A DNA stretch of 64,000 nt, taken from NCBI RefSeq assembly GCF_026626745.1, contig NZ_JAPNJW010000002.1, positions 4,364,151-4,428,150 on the forward strand, given 5' to 3'. This DNA comes from Nannocystis sp. RBIL2. GTDB taxonomy: Bacteria > Myxococcota_A > Polyangia > Nannocystales > Nannocystaceae. This document shows positions 16,957 to 25,010 of this stretch, piece by piece (positions within the stretch are counted from its first letter, which is position 1; each line of letters starts with the position of its first letter). Both the position numbers and the translations under genes were made by a program. The notes below the pieces were generated by a model. It was not told where the DNA came from and ran no database searches. It worked only from the letters and a program-made list of their open reading frames with translations.

Positions 16957-17859
16957 TCAGCGAGCGCAGCGGAACCCGAGGAACGTCTGTCCGGCATCCG
17001 CCGCGAAGCCGAGGCGGGAGCTCGTCGCGAGTTGATCTTCAGGATGCGAAAAATCGCCGCCGCGGGCCTCGCGGCCGAATGTCTCGTCCTTGAGGATCGC
17101 GCAGTCGCGACACATCGGACCCATCGTCCCGTGATAGTCCAGCACCCATTCTGCGACGTTGCCGGCGAGATCGGAGTGCCCCCATTTGCCGTCGCCCGCC
17201 GGCGTCGAGCCGACGGTCGGCAGCAGGCACGCGTCGACCGCAGTGTCGCAGCCGAAGTTCGCGCGCGAATCATCGGCCGGCTCGGAGCCCCACGGGAACT
17301 GTCGCTGCTCGTTACCGCCGGCGGCCGCGTAGTTCCACTCCGTCTCGGTCGGCAGCCGGCCCTCGTCCCACGCGCAGAACGCGAACGCCAGGTACCACGA
17401 GACGCAGTTGATCGGCGCCATCTCCTTGTCGCCCGGCGCGTCGGTCCACGTGCGGAAGTTCGGGTCGCACTGCAGCGACACCTGCAGGGCGGCCGCGTCC
17501 TCCGGCAGCATCGCGTCCCACTCCGCCTGCCAGCCGCTGCCGTCGATGCGCGGGTGAGCCCCCGCCCCCGGCACCGGCCGGTTGCGCGGGTAATCGGCGA
17601 CGAACTGGCGGAACCGGCCGACAGTGACCTCGTAGCGGTCGAGCTCGAAGTTCGCCACCGTCGCCGGCAGGGCCGGGTCGTTCACGCGGTCGAACCCGCC
17701 GCCTGCGACCGCCCCGCTCGCGCAGCAATCGTCATCACCCGCCGCGCCGCAAGCCGGCTCCACCCCCTCGCAATGCGGCAACGCCAGCACGTTCGGCTCC
17801 ACGTCGGGAAAGCACCCCGCCGACAGCGCGACCACGGCACAAGCGATTCGCTTGGTCAT
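16957..17859 (-). CDS. FGE-sulfatase (SUMF1-like) domain lipoprotein
   Basis: The product has 300 residues. The N-terminus MTKRIACAVVALSAGC is a lipoprotein signal with lipobox LSAGC (Cys16). The body has the formylglycine-generating-enzyme fold: ELDRYEVTVGRFRQFVADYP, PINCVSWYLAFAFCAWDEGRLPTETEWNYAA, GNVAEWVLDY, and a final FLGFRCAR. The paired active-site cysteines of true FGE near the C-terminus are not seen, so it is more likely a substrate-binding or scaffold member, as are most myxobacterial copies. The gene starts 8 bp after the TPR gene in a kinase operon. GGGGAGG lies 14 bases upstream of the ATG. Confidence 0.85.
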   Translation of the reverse strand: MTKRIACAVVALSAGCFPDVEPNVLALPHCEGVEPACGAAGDDDCCASGAVAGGGFDRVNDPALPATVANFELDRYEVTVGRFRQFVADYPRNRPVPGAGAHPRIDGSGWQAEWDAMLPEDAAALQVSLQCDPNFRTWTDAPGDKEMAPINCVSWYLAFAFCAWDEGRLPTETEWNYAAAGGNEQRQFPWGSEPADDSRANFGCDTAVDACLLPTVGSTPAGDGKWGHSDLAGNVAEWVLDYHGTMGPMCRDCAILKDETFGREARGGDFSHPEDQLATSSRLGFAADAGQTFLGFRCAR

Positions 17860-17867
17860 AATATTCT

Positions 17868-18881
17868 TTAAAACCTCCCCACGACGCCGAGCCCGCCCGC
17901 GCCTGGCGACAGCCACGGCGTCGCAGTCGCCGTCCGCGCGGCTCTCCGCTTGCCTGCCTTCGACCGCGCGATCTCCACGATCGCCACGGTCACCGCCGCC
18001 AGGCCCACTGTGCCGAGACCGATGAAGAGCCCGAGGTCGCGGTTCTTGCGCGCGTTGTCGGCCGCGAAGTCGTAACCTGGTTCGCAATAGGTCCCGCCCG
18101 GGACGTCCTGACAATGCGCCTTCAAGTCGGCGACCGCTGCCCGGTTGTCGACGAGGAAGTACACCGAAGCCCCCATCAGCCCCAGCCCCACCCCGCCGGT
18201 GGCCCACGCCCACGCCGGCACCTTGCCGCGCTTCTTGCGATCCTTCGCGTCGGCCGCCTCGACGTGCACCAGCGCCAGCTTCAAGGTCACTGTCTCGGTC
18301 TTGCCCTCGACGAGCTCGACCGATCGCCGCAGCGGCTGATGCCCCGGCGCGCTGGCCCCGATCTCGTGCTGCCCCGGATCGATCGGCACCGCCTCGCCCA
18401 GCTCGCTCTCCTGGACCGGCTGTCCGTCGCGCGTGATCACCACCTCGGCCGGCGCGTCCTCGACGACCACGCGCAGCCGCGGCAGCCGCGGCTCGAGCGC
18501 GGCGATCCCCTCACGCGCGAGCGCCTCCAGGCCCTTGCGCCGGCGCGCGTCCCGGGTCTCCTCATTGTGCTCGATCGCCGCCTGATAGGCCGCCCACGCC
18601 GACGCCAGCTTGCCCGCGCGCTCGTGGCATTTGGCCAGATTCAGCGCCGTGCCCGTCGACGGATACAGCGCCATGCTGTCGACGAATTTCGGGCAGCCGC
18701 CGGCGTCGTCGCCGGCCTCGACCCGGGCGCGGCCCTCCTTGAACAGCGCCTCGGCGGCCGCCTTGTCGCCGCTCGCAGGCGCGGCCGCAGCCGGGCCCAC
18801 GTCCGCCAGGCAGAACACGCACGCGAAGGCCGCAGTCAGCCCGCGCCGCCGGATCGATTCACATCTGGTCGAGGAGATCAT
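17868..18881 (-). CDS. TPR protein with PEGA-like domain and two membrane helices
   Basis: The product has 337 residues. A signal-like N-terminus (RGLTAAFACVFCLADVGPAAAA) precedes TPR-type helices (AAAEALFKEGRARVEAGD, ALNLAKCHERAGKLASAWAAYQAAIEH). A beta-rich PEGA-like segment follows (RLRVVVEDAPAEVVITRDGQPV, DPGQHEIGASAPGHQP). The C-terminus has two hydrophobic helices (AWATGGVGLGLMGASVYFLV and LGLFIGLGTVGLAAVTVAIV). This layout is common next to myxobacterial Ser/Thr kinases. Its start overlaps the kinase gene end by 23 bp. Confidence 0.85.
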   Translation of the reverse strand: MISSTRCESIRRRGLTAAFACVFCLADVGPAAAAPASGDKAAAEALFKEGRARVEAGDDAGGCPKFVDSMALYPSTGTALNLAKCHERAGKLASAWAAYQAAIEHNEETRDARRRKGLEALAREGIAALEPRLPRLRVVVEDAPAEVVITRDGQPVQESELGEAVPIDPGQHEIGASAPGHQPLRRSVELVEGKTETVTLKLALVHVEAADAKDRKKRGKVPAWAWATGGVGLGLMGASVYFLVDNRAAVADLKAHCQDVPGGTYCEPGYDFAADNARKNRDLGLFIGLGTVGLAAVTVAIVEIARSKAGKRRAARTATATPWLSPGAGGLGVVGRF

Positions 18882-20253
18882 CGCTTCGTTTCGGACGCGA
18901 GGCGCCGCCCGTGCGCCGCGATTTATGGGTCGACTGCGCCGGCTTCGCCGCCGGCGCCGGCGCAGGTGGCTGCGGAGCGGACTGGGGCGGAGGATGCGGC
19001 GAATCGGCAGAGGCTGGTGCAGGCAATGGCGCCGGAGGCGCAGGCGCGACGTTCGTCGGTGCTGCGATTGGCTCCGCCGCCGGGGGCTGCGCGACCGGAG
19101 GCGAGACCCCCCAAACCAGGGCGGCCACCAGCCCGATCACCGACAATCCCCCGACCACGAATAATGCGACTCGCAGGCGAGACCCGGACCCTCCCCCGGA
19201 GGCCTCCGCCAGGGTCCCGCTCGCGGGCAGCGTCGGCAGGAATTCGGCCGCGCTGTGACTGCCGTCGGCGCCGGGTCGGCGGCTCGGCGCGCGCTCGCCC
19301 GCGGCCAGCAGGGCCGCCGATTCGCCCGCGCCCGGCAGGGCCGCGAACGCCTCGACCAGCTCCGTCGCGCTCTGGAACCGCTCCTCGAGCGGCCGGGCCA
19401 GGGCGCGCGCGAAGAAGCGATCGACCTCGGGGCCGAGGTCGGGCGCGACCTCCGAGGCGCGGGGGATCGGCGCAGTGCAGATCGACACGAACACGTCGCC
19501 GATCTCGCCGTCGCGGAACGGCAGCTTGCCGGTGAGGCAGCGAAACGCGATGACGCCGAGCGACCACAGGTCCGTGCGGAGATCGACCTGCGTGCTGCTG
19601 CGGACCTGCTCCGGGCTCATGTACCGCGGCGAGCCGAGCACCGCGTCGGCGTGGGTCGGCTGGTCGGCGTCGATGACACCCGTGGACTTGGCGATCCCGA
19701 AGTCCAGGATCTTCACCACCTCGTCGCCGGCTTGGCGCGCGAGAAAAACGTTGGCCGGCTTCATATCGCGATGGATGAGGCCGATCTCGTGCGCCCGGCG
19801 CAGCGCCTTGCCCACGTCCTCGACGATCCGCCGCGTCGCCGCCAGCGACAGCCGCCGCTCGCGCGCGAGCCGGGTCGCCAGGTCCTCGCCCTCGAGCAGC
19901 TCCATCACGATGTAGGGCGCGCCATCCTCGATCCCGTAGTCGTGGACCTGCACCGCGTGCGGGCTCTTCAGCATGGCCGCGGCCTTCGCCTCGCGCTCGA
20001 AGCGGGCCCGCAGCTCCGCCGAATCGGCGAGCTCCGGCGCCATGAACTTCAGCGCGACGTCGACATCGAGCTGAAGGTGACGGGCCACCCAGATGCTGCC
20101 CATCCCGCCCTGCGCCAATACGCGCCCCAGGCGGTAACGCCCCGCGACGATCGTGCCTGCTTCGTGCCCGGCCACGCGGCAAACGTACTGCTGGAGCCGG
20201 TGGGGTCGACCGGGCGCGGCGCACCGCCGGGCCCGATCGGCCTGTGAAGGCAC
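18859..20253 (-). CDS. Transmembrane Ser/Thr protein kinase (Hanks type)
   Basis: The product has 464 residues. The kinase core is complete: LAQGGMGSIW (glycine loop, about 47-56), Lys69 in VALKF, catalytic loop HRDMKPAN at 161-168, DFG at 184-186 and the SPEQ segment. A linker with SHSAAEFLPTLPAS follows, then one transmembrane helix (ALFVVGGLSVIGLVAALVW) and a Pro/Ala-rich, Gln/Pro-repeated tail outside the membrane. The first 28 residues look non-homologous; a GTG at 20175 would begin at VAGHEAGTIVAGRYRL and may be the true start. It heads a kinase, TPR, FGE-like operon with overlapping ends, so the three probably act together at the envelope. Confidence 0.9.
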   Translation of the reverse strand: MPSQADRARRCAAPGRPHRLQQYVCRVAGHEAGTIVAGRYRLGRVLAQGGMGSIWVARHLQLDVDVALKFMAPELADSAELRARFEREAKAAAMLKSPHAVQVHDYGIEDGAPYIVMELLEGEDLATRLARERRLSLAATRRIVEDVGKALRRAHEIGLIHRDMKPANVFLARQAGDEVVKILDFGIAKSTGVIDADQPTHADAVLGSPRYMSPEQVRSSTQVDLRTDLWSLGVIAFRCLTGKLPFRDGEIGDVFVSICTAPIPRASEVAPDLGPEVDRFFARALARPLEERFQSATELVEAFAALPGAGESAALLAAGERAPSRRPGADGSHSAAEFLPTLPASGTLAEASGGGSGSRLRVALFVVGGLSVIGLVAALVWGVSPPVAQPPAAEPIAAPTNVAPAPPAPLPAPASADSPHPPPQSAPQPPAPAPAAKPAQSTHKSRRTGGASRPKRSDDLLDQM

Positions 20254-20386
20254 GCTCGGGGCGGCGGAGCGGACGCGACAGCACCATGCGGCCCGCGGGC
20301 CGGTTCGCGCGCAATACCCGCCTCGCGGAGCCCTGGCCGCATTTCAGGCCCCGGCCGCCGGCCGCGTCGAGGTTTACCCCGATTCG

Positions 20387-21664
20387 CTACCGCCGGCGCC
20401 GCCGACCGATCCACCCCAGCAAGCTGCACAGCCCCATGGACATGACCCATGAGCCATGTCCTTTCGGACCGACGCTGCAGCCGAACATGCCCGCGTCGTC
20501 GCCCACGTCCGCGTCCCACGCCACGTACGGCGCCTCCGAGGCCAGCTGGCCCAGCGCCCGCGCATTGCCGGCCGCGTCGTGGGCGACCAGCGCGAAGTGA
20601 TAGAACTGGTCGGGGTCGAGCCCCGTGATGAACACCGACGTCTGGTCGGGGGCGATGAAGTCGCTGCACACGCGGCTCCAGTCGAGCCGCTGCATCTGCG
20701 GGCTCACGCACAGCTCGCACGAATCGCTGCACAGGCCCTCGTCGGAGTTCTGGTCGCCCTCGTCGCACTCCTCGCCCGGATCGACGTGTCCGTCGCCGCA
20801 GATGCCGAGGCCGTCCTCGGCGACCTTCACCAGACTGTGCGGCTCTCCGCCGCACACGCTGTCGACCGTGTAGTAGCTCGTGCCGTCGGCCGCCTCGTCG
20901 CGCGCCGGCGCCGGGAACGACAGCTCCGGCCCGTATTGCCACTCCGTCTCGCACACCACGCGGAAGCCGGCGATGTCCTGCGAACCGGGCGAGCTCCAGC
21001 TGAGGAGCACCCCGCCCGCCCGCGGCTCGGCCCGCAGGTCGTACGGCAGCTCGTACGGCGGCTCGAAGTCGTAGCGCAGCGGCTCGCCCGCGACCTCGGC
21101 GTCGTACACGAATTCATCCTCCTGACAGCCCTCCGCCCCGTCGGCCTGCGGGTCGCACAGCCACACCCCGCCCTGGCCCTCGCCCTCGCAGCCGCGCGCC
21201 AGAGTCGTGTACGGCGACCCGACTTCGCGCTGGGTCGAGGCGACATAGCTGTTCAAAAAAGCCGGGTGGAACAGCGCCGAGAAGCCCTCCCGGAACACCG
21301 CCGCCGGCTCCGCGAGCAGCACGCTACACAGCCCGTTGCGCCCCTCCGCCGCCTCGCGCCCGGCGCAGCGGTTGCCGACGAACCCGAGGATCGTCCGCGC
21401 CGCCGTGCCCACTCCGCCGTCGGCCTGCAGCTCGGCCTGGATCGGCACCCCGCACTCGCAGCGGGCGCGGTTGACGAAGCGCTCGCGCTCGCCGTCGTCG
21501 AGCGTCCGCAGCGGTTCGCCCTGCTCGTCGAGGATCGAGTAGCGCACCCGCACTTCGAGCGATTCGTCGACCGCGAGCGCCTGGCCCGTCACTGCGAACA
21601 CACCCGCACCGACGACCCACGCCACGGCCGAACGACGCACCCATCCACGAGGCTCTCGAAGCAT
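20387..21664 (-). CDS. Secreted fibronectin-like surface protein with DUF4215 motif and C-terminal anchor
   Basis: The product has 425 residues. A signal peptide (RRSAVAWVVGAGVFAVTGQALA) is followed by a Cys-containing N-domain. A fibronectin-III-like unit comes next (LPYDLRAEPRAGGVLLSWSSPGS, DIAGFRVVCETEW), with one DUF4215-type motif inserted (CGDGHVDPGEECDEGD). A second strand set has VFITGLDPDQFYHFALVAHDAAGN. The C-terminus (a GCSVG motif, a hydrophobic helix, then RRRRR) fits a MYXO-CTERM-like sorting signal. The everted palindrome at 20438-20461 lies inside the codons for this anchor. I chose the ATG at 21664 because the signal peptide begins there. Confidence 0.85.
   Translation of the reverse strand: MLREPRGWVRRSAVAWVVGAGVFAVTGQALAVDESLEVRVRYSILDEQGEPLRTLDDGERERFVNRARCECGVPIQAELQADGGVGTAARTILGFVGNRCAGREAAEGRNGLCSVLLAEPAAVFREGFSALFHPAFLNSYVASTQREVGSPYTTLARGCEGEGQGGVWLCDPQADGAEGCQEDEFVYDAEVAGEPLRYDFEPPYELPYDLRAEPRAGGVLLSWSSPGSQDIAGFRVVCETEWQYGPELSFPAPARDEAADGTSYYTVDSVCGGEPHSLVKVAEDGLGICGDGHVDPGEECDEGDQNSDEGLCSDSCELCVSPQMQRLDWSRVCSDFIAPDQTSVFITGLDPDQFYHFALVAHDAAGNARALGQLASEAPYVAWDADVGDDAGMFGCSVGPKGHGSWVMSMGLCSLLGWIGRRRRR
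20438..20461. repeat. Everted palindrome GGACATG...CATGTCC inside a C-terminal anchor coding region
   Basis: GGACATG at 20438-20444 and CATGTCC at 20455-20461 flank a 10-bp loop. The half-sites are those of the CATGTCC/GGACATG family but in the opposite order. It lies within the last 25 codons of the gene at 20387-21664. Confidence 0.5.
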
Positions 21665-21953
21665 GGCCGTCCAACCGGGCCGCTCCTGCGAGTATTCCCC
21701 GCCTCGATGCCGACCTCCGCACCGCTCCGCCCGGCGCCCTCGAGGTCCTTGCACGCGACACCGGCCGAGCTACGGCCGCGCGCCCGCGCCCCCTCCCCGC
21801 GGCCGTCCTCACCCGCGAATCACCGGACTGCGGCGATTGCTCGCGCCGCGAGCGACGAATCGCCGATCCGACGAATCCCCATACTCCCACATAAAGTCTC
21901 CCATGCCTTGCGGCGTACTGACCGCATACGACACGAGCCTGCGGAACTGCGCG

Positions 21954-22304
21954 TCAGCGGCGATGAGCGGCGATGACAGCGGCGATGCGCGCGAGCTCGG
22001 CGGTGCGGCCGGACTCGTCGAGCGAGGCGAGGCGCGAGACGTCGACGATGTCGACGCCCAGCGCCTCGTTGACGACGACCGCGAGCGCCCAGGACGATCG
22101 ATGCAATTCCCGCTCGGGGGCGAAGTCTCGCCAGTGGCTGACGATACGCATGTAGGAGGCGTCGGCGAGCCACGGCAGCTCATCCGCGGTCAAGCGCAGG
22201 CGCATGAGCTCGGCGAACGGCTGGATCGTGGGGAGCTGCTGCGCCGGCACGGACGCCTGCCAGTAGCTCACGCCGCCCGGCTGCTGCCACTGCCGGGCGG
22301 TCAT
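21954..22304 (-). CDS. Small protein coupled to HEAT lipoprotein, function unknown
   Basis: The product has 116 residues (MTARQWQQPGG... to ...AVIAAHRR). Its ATG overlaps the stop of the upstream lipoprotein gene (ATGA). Conserved-looking segments are YMRIVSHWRDFAPERELH and a final helical part with LASLDESGRTAELARIAAVIAAHR. No family is recognised. Given the overlap, it may be a separate coupled partner or the former C-terminal part of the upstream protein. Confidence 0.6.
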   Translation of the reverse strand: MTARQWQQPGGVSYWQASVPAQQLPTIQPFAELMRLRLTADELPWLADASYMRIVSHWRDFAPERELHRSSWALAVVVNEALGVDIVDVSRLASLDESGRTAELARIAAVIAAHRR

Positions 22305-23362
22305 CTGGCGCAATCGTCGATCGCGTCGGTCAGGTCTCCGTCGGACCGCACCGCCCGCGACCGCTCGACGCGCTCGACGGTCGCGTGCCAGGTCAAGATC
22401 CGCAGGGACGTCTCGTCCTGGCCCAAAAGCCAGCCGACATGGGTCCTCGTCGTCGCCGCGCCCGCGCCGTCCGCGTCGACCGTCACGCGCGTCCAGACCG
22501 CGCCTGGCGGCCGCGGTGGCCATACCCGCGTGGCCGCACGCTCCAGCGCGGGGCCCGTCCACGTCCTCACGGAGGTCGCCGCGTCGGGCCGAGCGGTCGC
22601 CGCCTTGCCCACGCGGCCGCACGCCGACCGCGCGGACGCTCGCACGCCCGGATGTGGATGATCGACGAGTCGCGCGATCGCTGCGCTCGCCAGACCGCGT
22701 GCGTGGGCCTGCTCGATCGCCTCGACCAGCGCCGCGTGCGAACGCGTGGCCGGTGTAGCGACGATCTCGGCGAGGATCGCGTCCGCCGCGGGGGTCGGCG
22801 AGCGCCGCAGGATCGCCAGCGCCGCGGCCTCACCCTCGACGAGCGGCTCCGCGAGCAGCGCCTCGACGACCGGCAGCGCCGGATCGCCGCTCGCCTTGTC
22901 TGCGAGCTCGCGCGCGAGGTGCACGAGCAACGCGTCGATGTCGCCGGATCCGCCCCAGATCGGGGCACGCTTGCGTCCGAGTCGCCGGTCCGCCCCCGCC
23001 TGCCGGATGAGCGCGGCGAGACGCTGACCGCTGCGCGCAGCGTCTCGACCTGCGAGCTCCGCCACGAGCCGCGTCACGTCCGGATATTCTCGGCGATCGG
23101 CGTACCACGCCGCCAACGTGGCGAACGCCGCGCGCCCGGGGGCGTCGGGGCTCACGGGATGGGCCGCTGGCGCGGAGGGGAACGCGAGGGGAGCGATGCC
23201 TTCCGCGGCGGTCCCGCGATCACGGCAATCGGCCCCGGCTGCGGGAGCACTCGCCGCGGCCGTCGCATCGCCCATCGGTTCCGGCGCACCGACCCGCGCC
23301 GGCGAACCGGAGCAAGCGACGACGAGGAGCGCGACGAGGGGACGAGCGAGCACAGCGGGCAC
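22301..23362 (-). CDS. HEAT-repeat-like lipoprotein
   Basis: The product has 353 residues. The N-terminus MPAVLARPLVALLVVACSG has a lipobox VVAC (Cys17). An Ala-rich linker leads to helical repeats (RLAALIRQAG, LLVHLARELADKASGDPALPVVEALL, EGEAAALAILRRSPTPAADAILAEIVATPATRSHAALVEAIEQA) and a HEAT-like RLVDHPHPGVRASARSACGRVG. The last 80 residues form a small beta-rich domain. It is probably an inner-membrane or periplasmic scaffold. The next gene is coupled by an ATGA overlap. Confidence 0.75.
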   Translation of the reverse strand: MPAVLARPLVALLVVACSGSPARVGAPEPMGDATAAASAPAAGADCRDRGTAAEGIAPLAFPSAPAAHPVSPDAPGRAAFATLAAWYADRREYPDVTRLVAELAGRDAARSGQRLAALIRQAGADRRLGRKRAPIWGGSGDIDALLVHLARELADKASGDPALPVVEALLAEPLVEGEAAALAILRRSPTPAADAILAEIVATPATRSHAALVEAIEQAHARGLASAAIARLVDHPHPGVRASARSACGRVGKAATARPDAATSVRTWTGPALERAATRVWPPRPPGAVWTRVTVDADGAGAATTRTHVGWLLGQDETSLRILTWHATVERVERSRAVRSDGDLTDAIDDCAR

Positions 23363-23585
23363 CCTAGCTTACACGCCTTCGCCGGCTCGGGGAGGCAGAA
23401 GGGCGAGACAGACCAGGTCCAGCGGCGCCTGGAGTTCGATCTATTCCCCGGACTGGTACAGCGATTGGACCCTCGCCCGGATGGACGACGGATGATCGTT
23501 CGTCGCCACGAGGAACTTCGACGCTGGCGGCGGCCATGGCCTCCGGGTGATCGGCGCGCCATCGATCGACGGAATCACCACACTC

Positions 23586-24554
23586 TCACTTTTTACGCGC
23601 CGGCGCCGACCGCATCGCGTACGCGATCCCGTGCTCGAGGCTGGGCAGCGTCTGCGCCCCGCCGAAGTCGGCCCCGAGATCGACGAGCATCCGCGCCACC
23701 TCCGGCTTGATGCCCGTCAGCACCAGCTCCGCGCCGAGCAGCCGCACCGCGCGGGTCACGTCGGCCAGCGCCCGCGCAGCCACCTCGTCGACCCGCGGCA
23801 CCCCGGTGACGTCGAGCAGCACGAACGCGGCCCGCCGCGCCTGCACGCCCTCGAGGATCGCCTCGAGCAGGCGGCCGGCGCGGTCGGCGTCGACGTCGCC
23901 GACCAGCGGCACCGCCACCACGTGGCGGGCGATCGGCACCAGCGGGGTCGACAGCGCCAGCAGCGTCGCCCGCTGGGCCTCGATCACCTGCTGCTGCAGC
24001 CCCACGTGCTCGGCCGCCGCGACCTCGAGCGCGGCAGTCCGCTCGGCCACGCGGGCCTCGAGCTCGGCGTTGAGGCGCAGCACCGCCTCGCGGTCGCGCC
24101 GCTGCTCGGTGATGTTGCGGACCACCTTGATGAGTCCGTCCTCGCCGACCCGGATCACCCGCGCCTCGTACCACTCGGTCTCGCCGCCCATGTCGAGCGC
24201 GTACTCGAGGCGGGCCTTGCCTGCCGGGCCCGCCGCGATCGCGAACGTCGCCTCGAACTGCGCCCCGACCTCCGGCGGCAGCACGTCCTGCATGCGCTTG
24301 CCGAGGAAGAACTCCGGCCCCACGAACAGCGGCGTCGTCGGGCTGGCGAGAAAGTGCGTGATCGTGCCGTCGAGGCGCAGCTGGAAGAACAGGTCGGGCA
24401 TCCCGCGGAAGATGATCTCGAGCGCCGCTGCCAGCTTCAGCCGCTCCTCGGTCGCGCGCTGCGCCTCGACGGCCTCGCGCTCGAGCCGGGCGACGCGGGC
24501 CCGGAGTTCGTCGTTCTCGGCGCGCAGACGGGCGGCGGTCGCGGTCTCTTCCAT
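23586..24554 (-). CDS. PAS-STAS protein (RsbR-like stressosome type)
   Basis: The product has 322 residues. It consists of an N-terminal coiled coil (ARLRAENDELRARVARLEREAVEAQ), a PAS domain (EIIFRGMPDLFFQLRLDGTITHFLA, WYEARVIRVGEDGLIKVVRNITEQR), a second coiled coil and a C-terminal STAS domain (FVLLDVTGVPRVDEVAARAL, GAELVLTGIKPEVARMLVDLGAD). The STAS part closely follows the B. subtilis RsbR style. The residue after RVD, where RsbR has its first phospho-threonine, is Glu here and the second site also seems lost, so it may be locked in one state (inferred from remembered family sequence). No RsbS/RsbT neighbours are present. An in-frame ATG at 24593 is an alternative start. Confidence 0.85.
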   Translation of the reverse strand: MEETATAARLRAENDELRARVARLEREAVEAQRATEERLKLAAALEIIFRGMPDLFFQLRLDGTITHFLASPTTPLFVGPEFFLGKRMQDVLPPEVGAQFEATFAIAAGPAGKARLEYALDMGGETEWYEARVIRVGEDGLIKVVRNITEQRRDREAVLRLNAELEARVAERTAALEVAAAEHVGLQQQVIEAQRATLLALSTPLVPIARHVVAVPLVGDVDADRAGRLLEAILEGVQARRAAFVLLDVTGVPRVDEVAARALADVTRAVRLLGAELVLTGIKPEVARMLVDLGADFGGAQTLPSLEHGIAYAMRSAPARKK

Positions 24555-25010
24555 GGGTGTGGCGCGGACGATAGCCGAGCCGCGCGCGGGCACGTGCCCG
24601 CCGTTGCGGTCGACCGTTGCGCGAAGTCACCAGGCCGCCGCGCGGCCGCCCAGCCGGCGCCCCGCCCAGACCCGCCCGCGCGGGCTCGCCGGCCGACCAT
24701 GAACGGCGGTTCACGCAGCCCCGCCGACGACACCCCACGAATGCCCCGTCTTGCTGTCATCATTCGCGGCGCCCGTCGCGAAACACGTATCATCGTAGTT
24801 CACGAATCGCGGCCCTGCCCGCGCGCGCGGGCGCGCCCGAATGTGAGCACTGGCCTGCGCGCAGAGGTCGTCATCGCCGGGCGCCGCCGCGCGGCAACGC
24901 CTCAGCATCTCGCCCACGGGAGCCGCGACCCTCGGCAAAACTCCCGGCCTCGCCGCGCGCCTCGCCGATCCCGCGCCGAAGCGCGTGATAGTGTCGCTTT
25001 CGTGCCCACC
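24555..25010. other. Divergent intergenic region
   Basis: About 455 bp between the PAS-STAS gene (minus) and the DUF1592-type gene (plus). No gene is seen. Positions 24740-24815 are less GC-rich and include TTCGCG...CGCGAA inverted half-sites at 24763-24782; promoters probably lie here. Confidence 0.5.
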
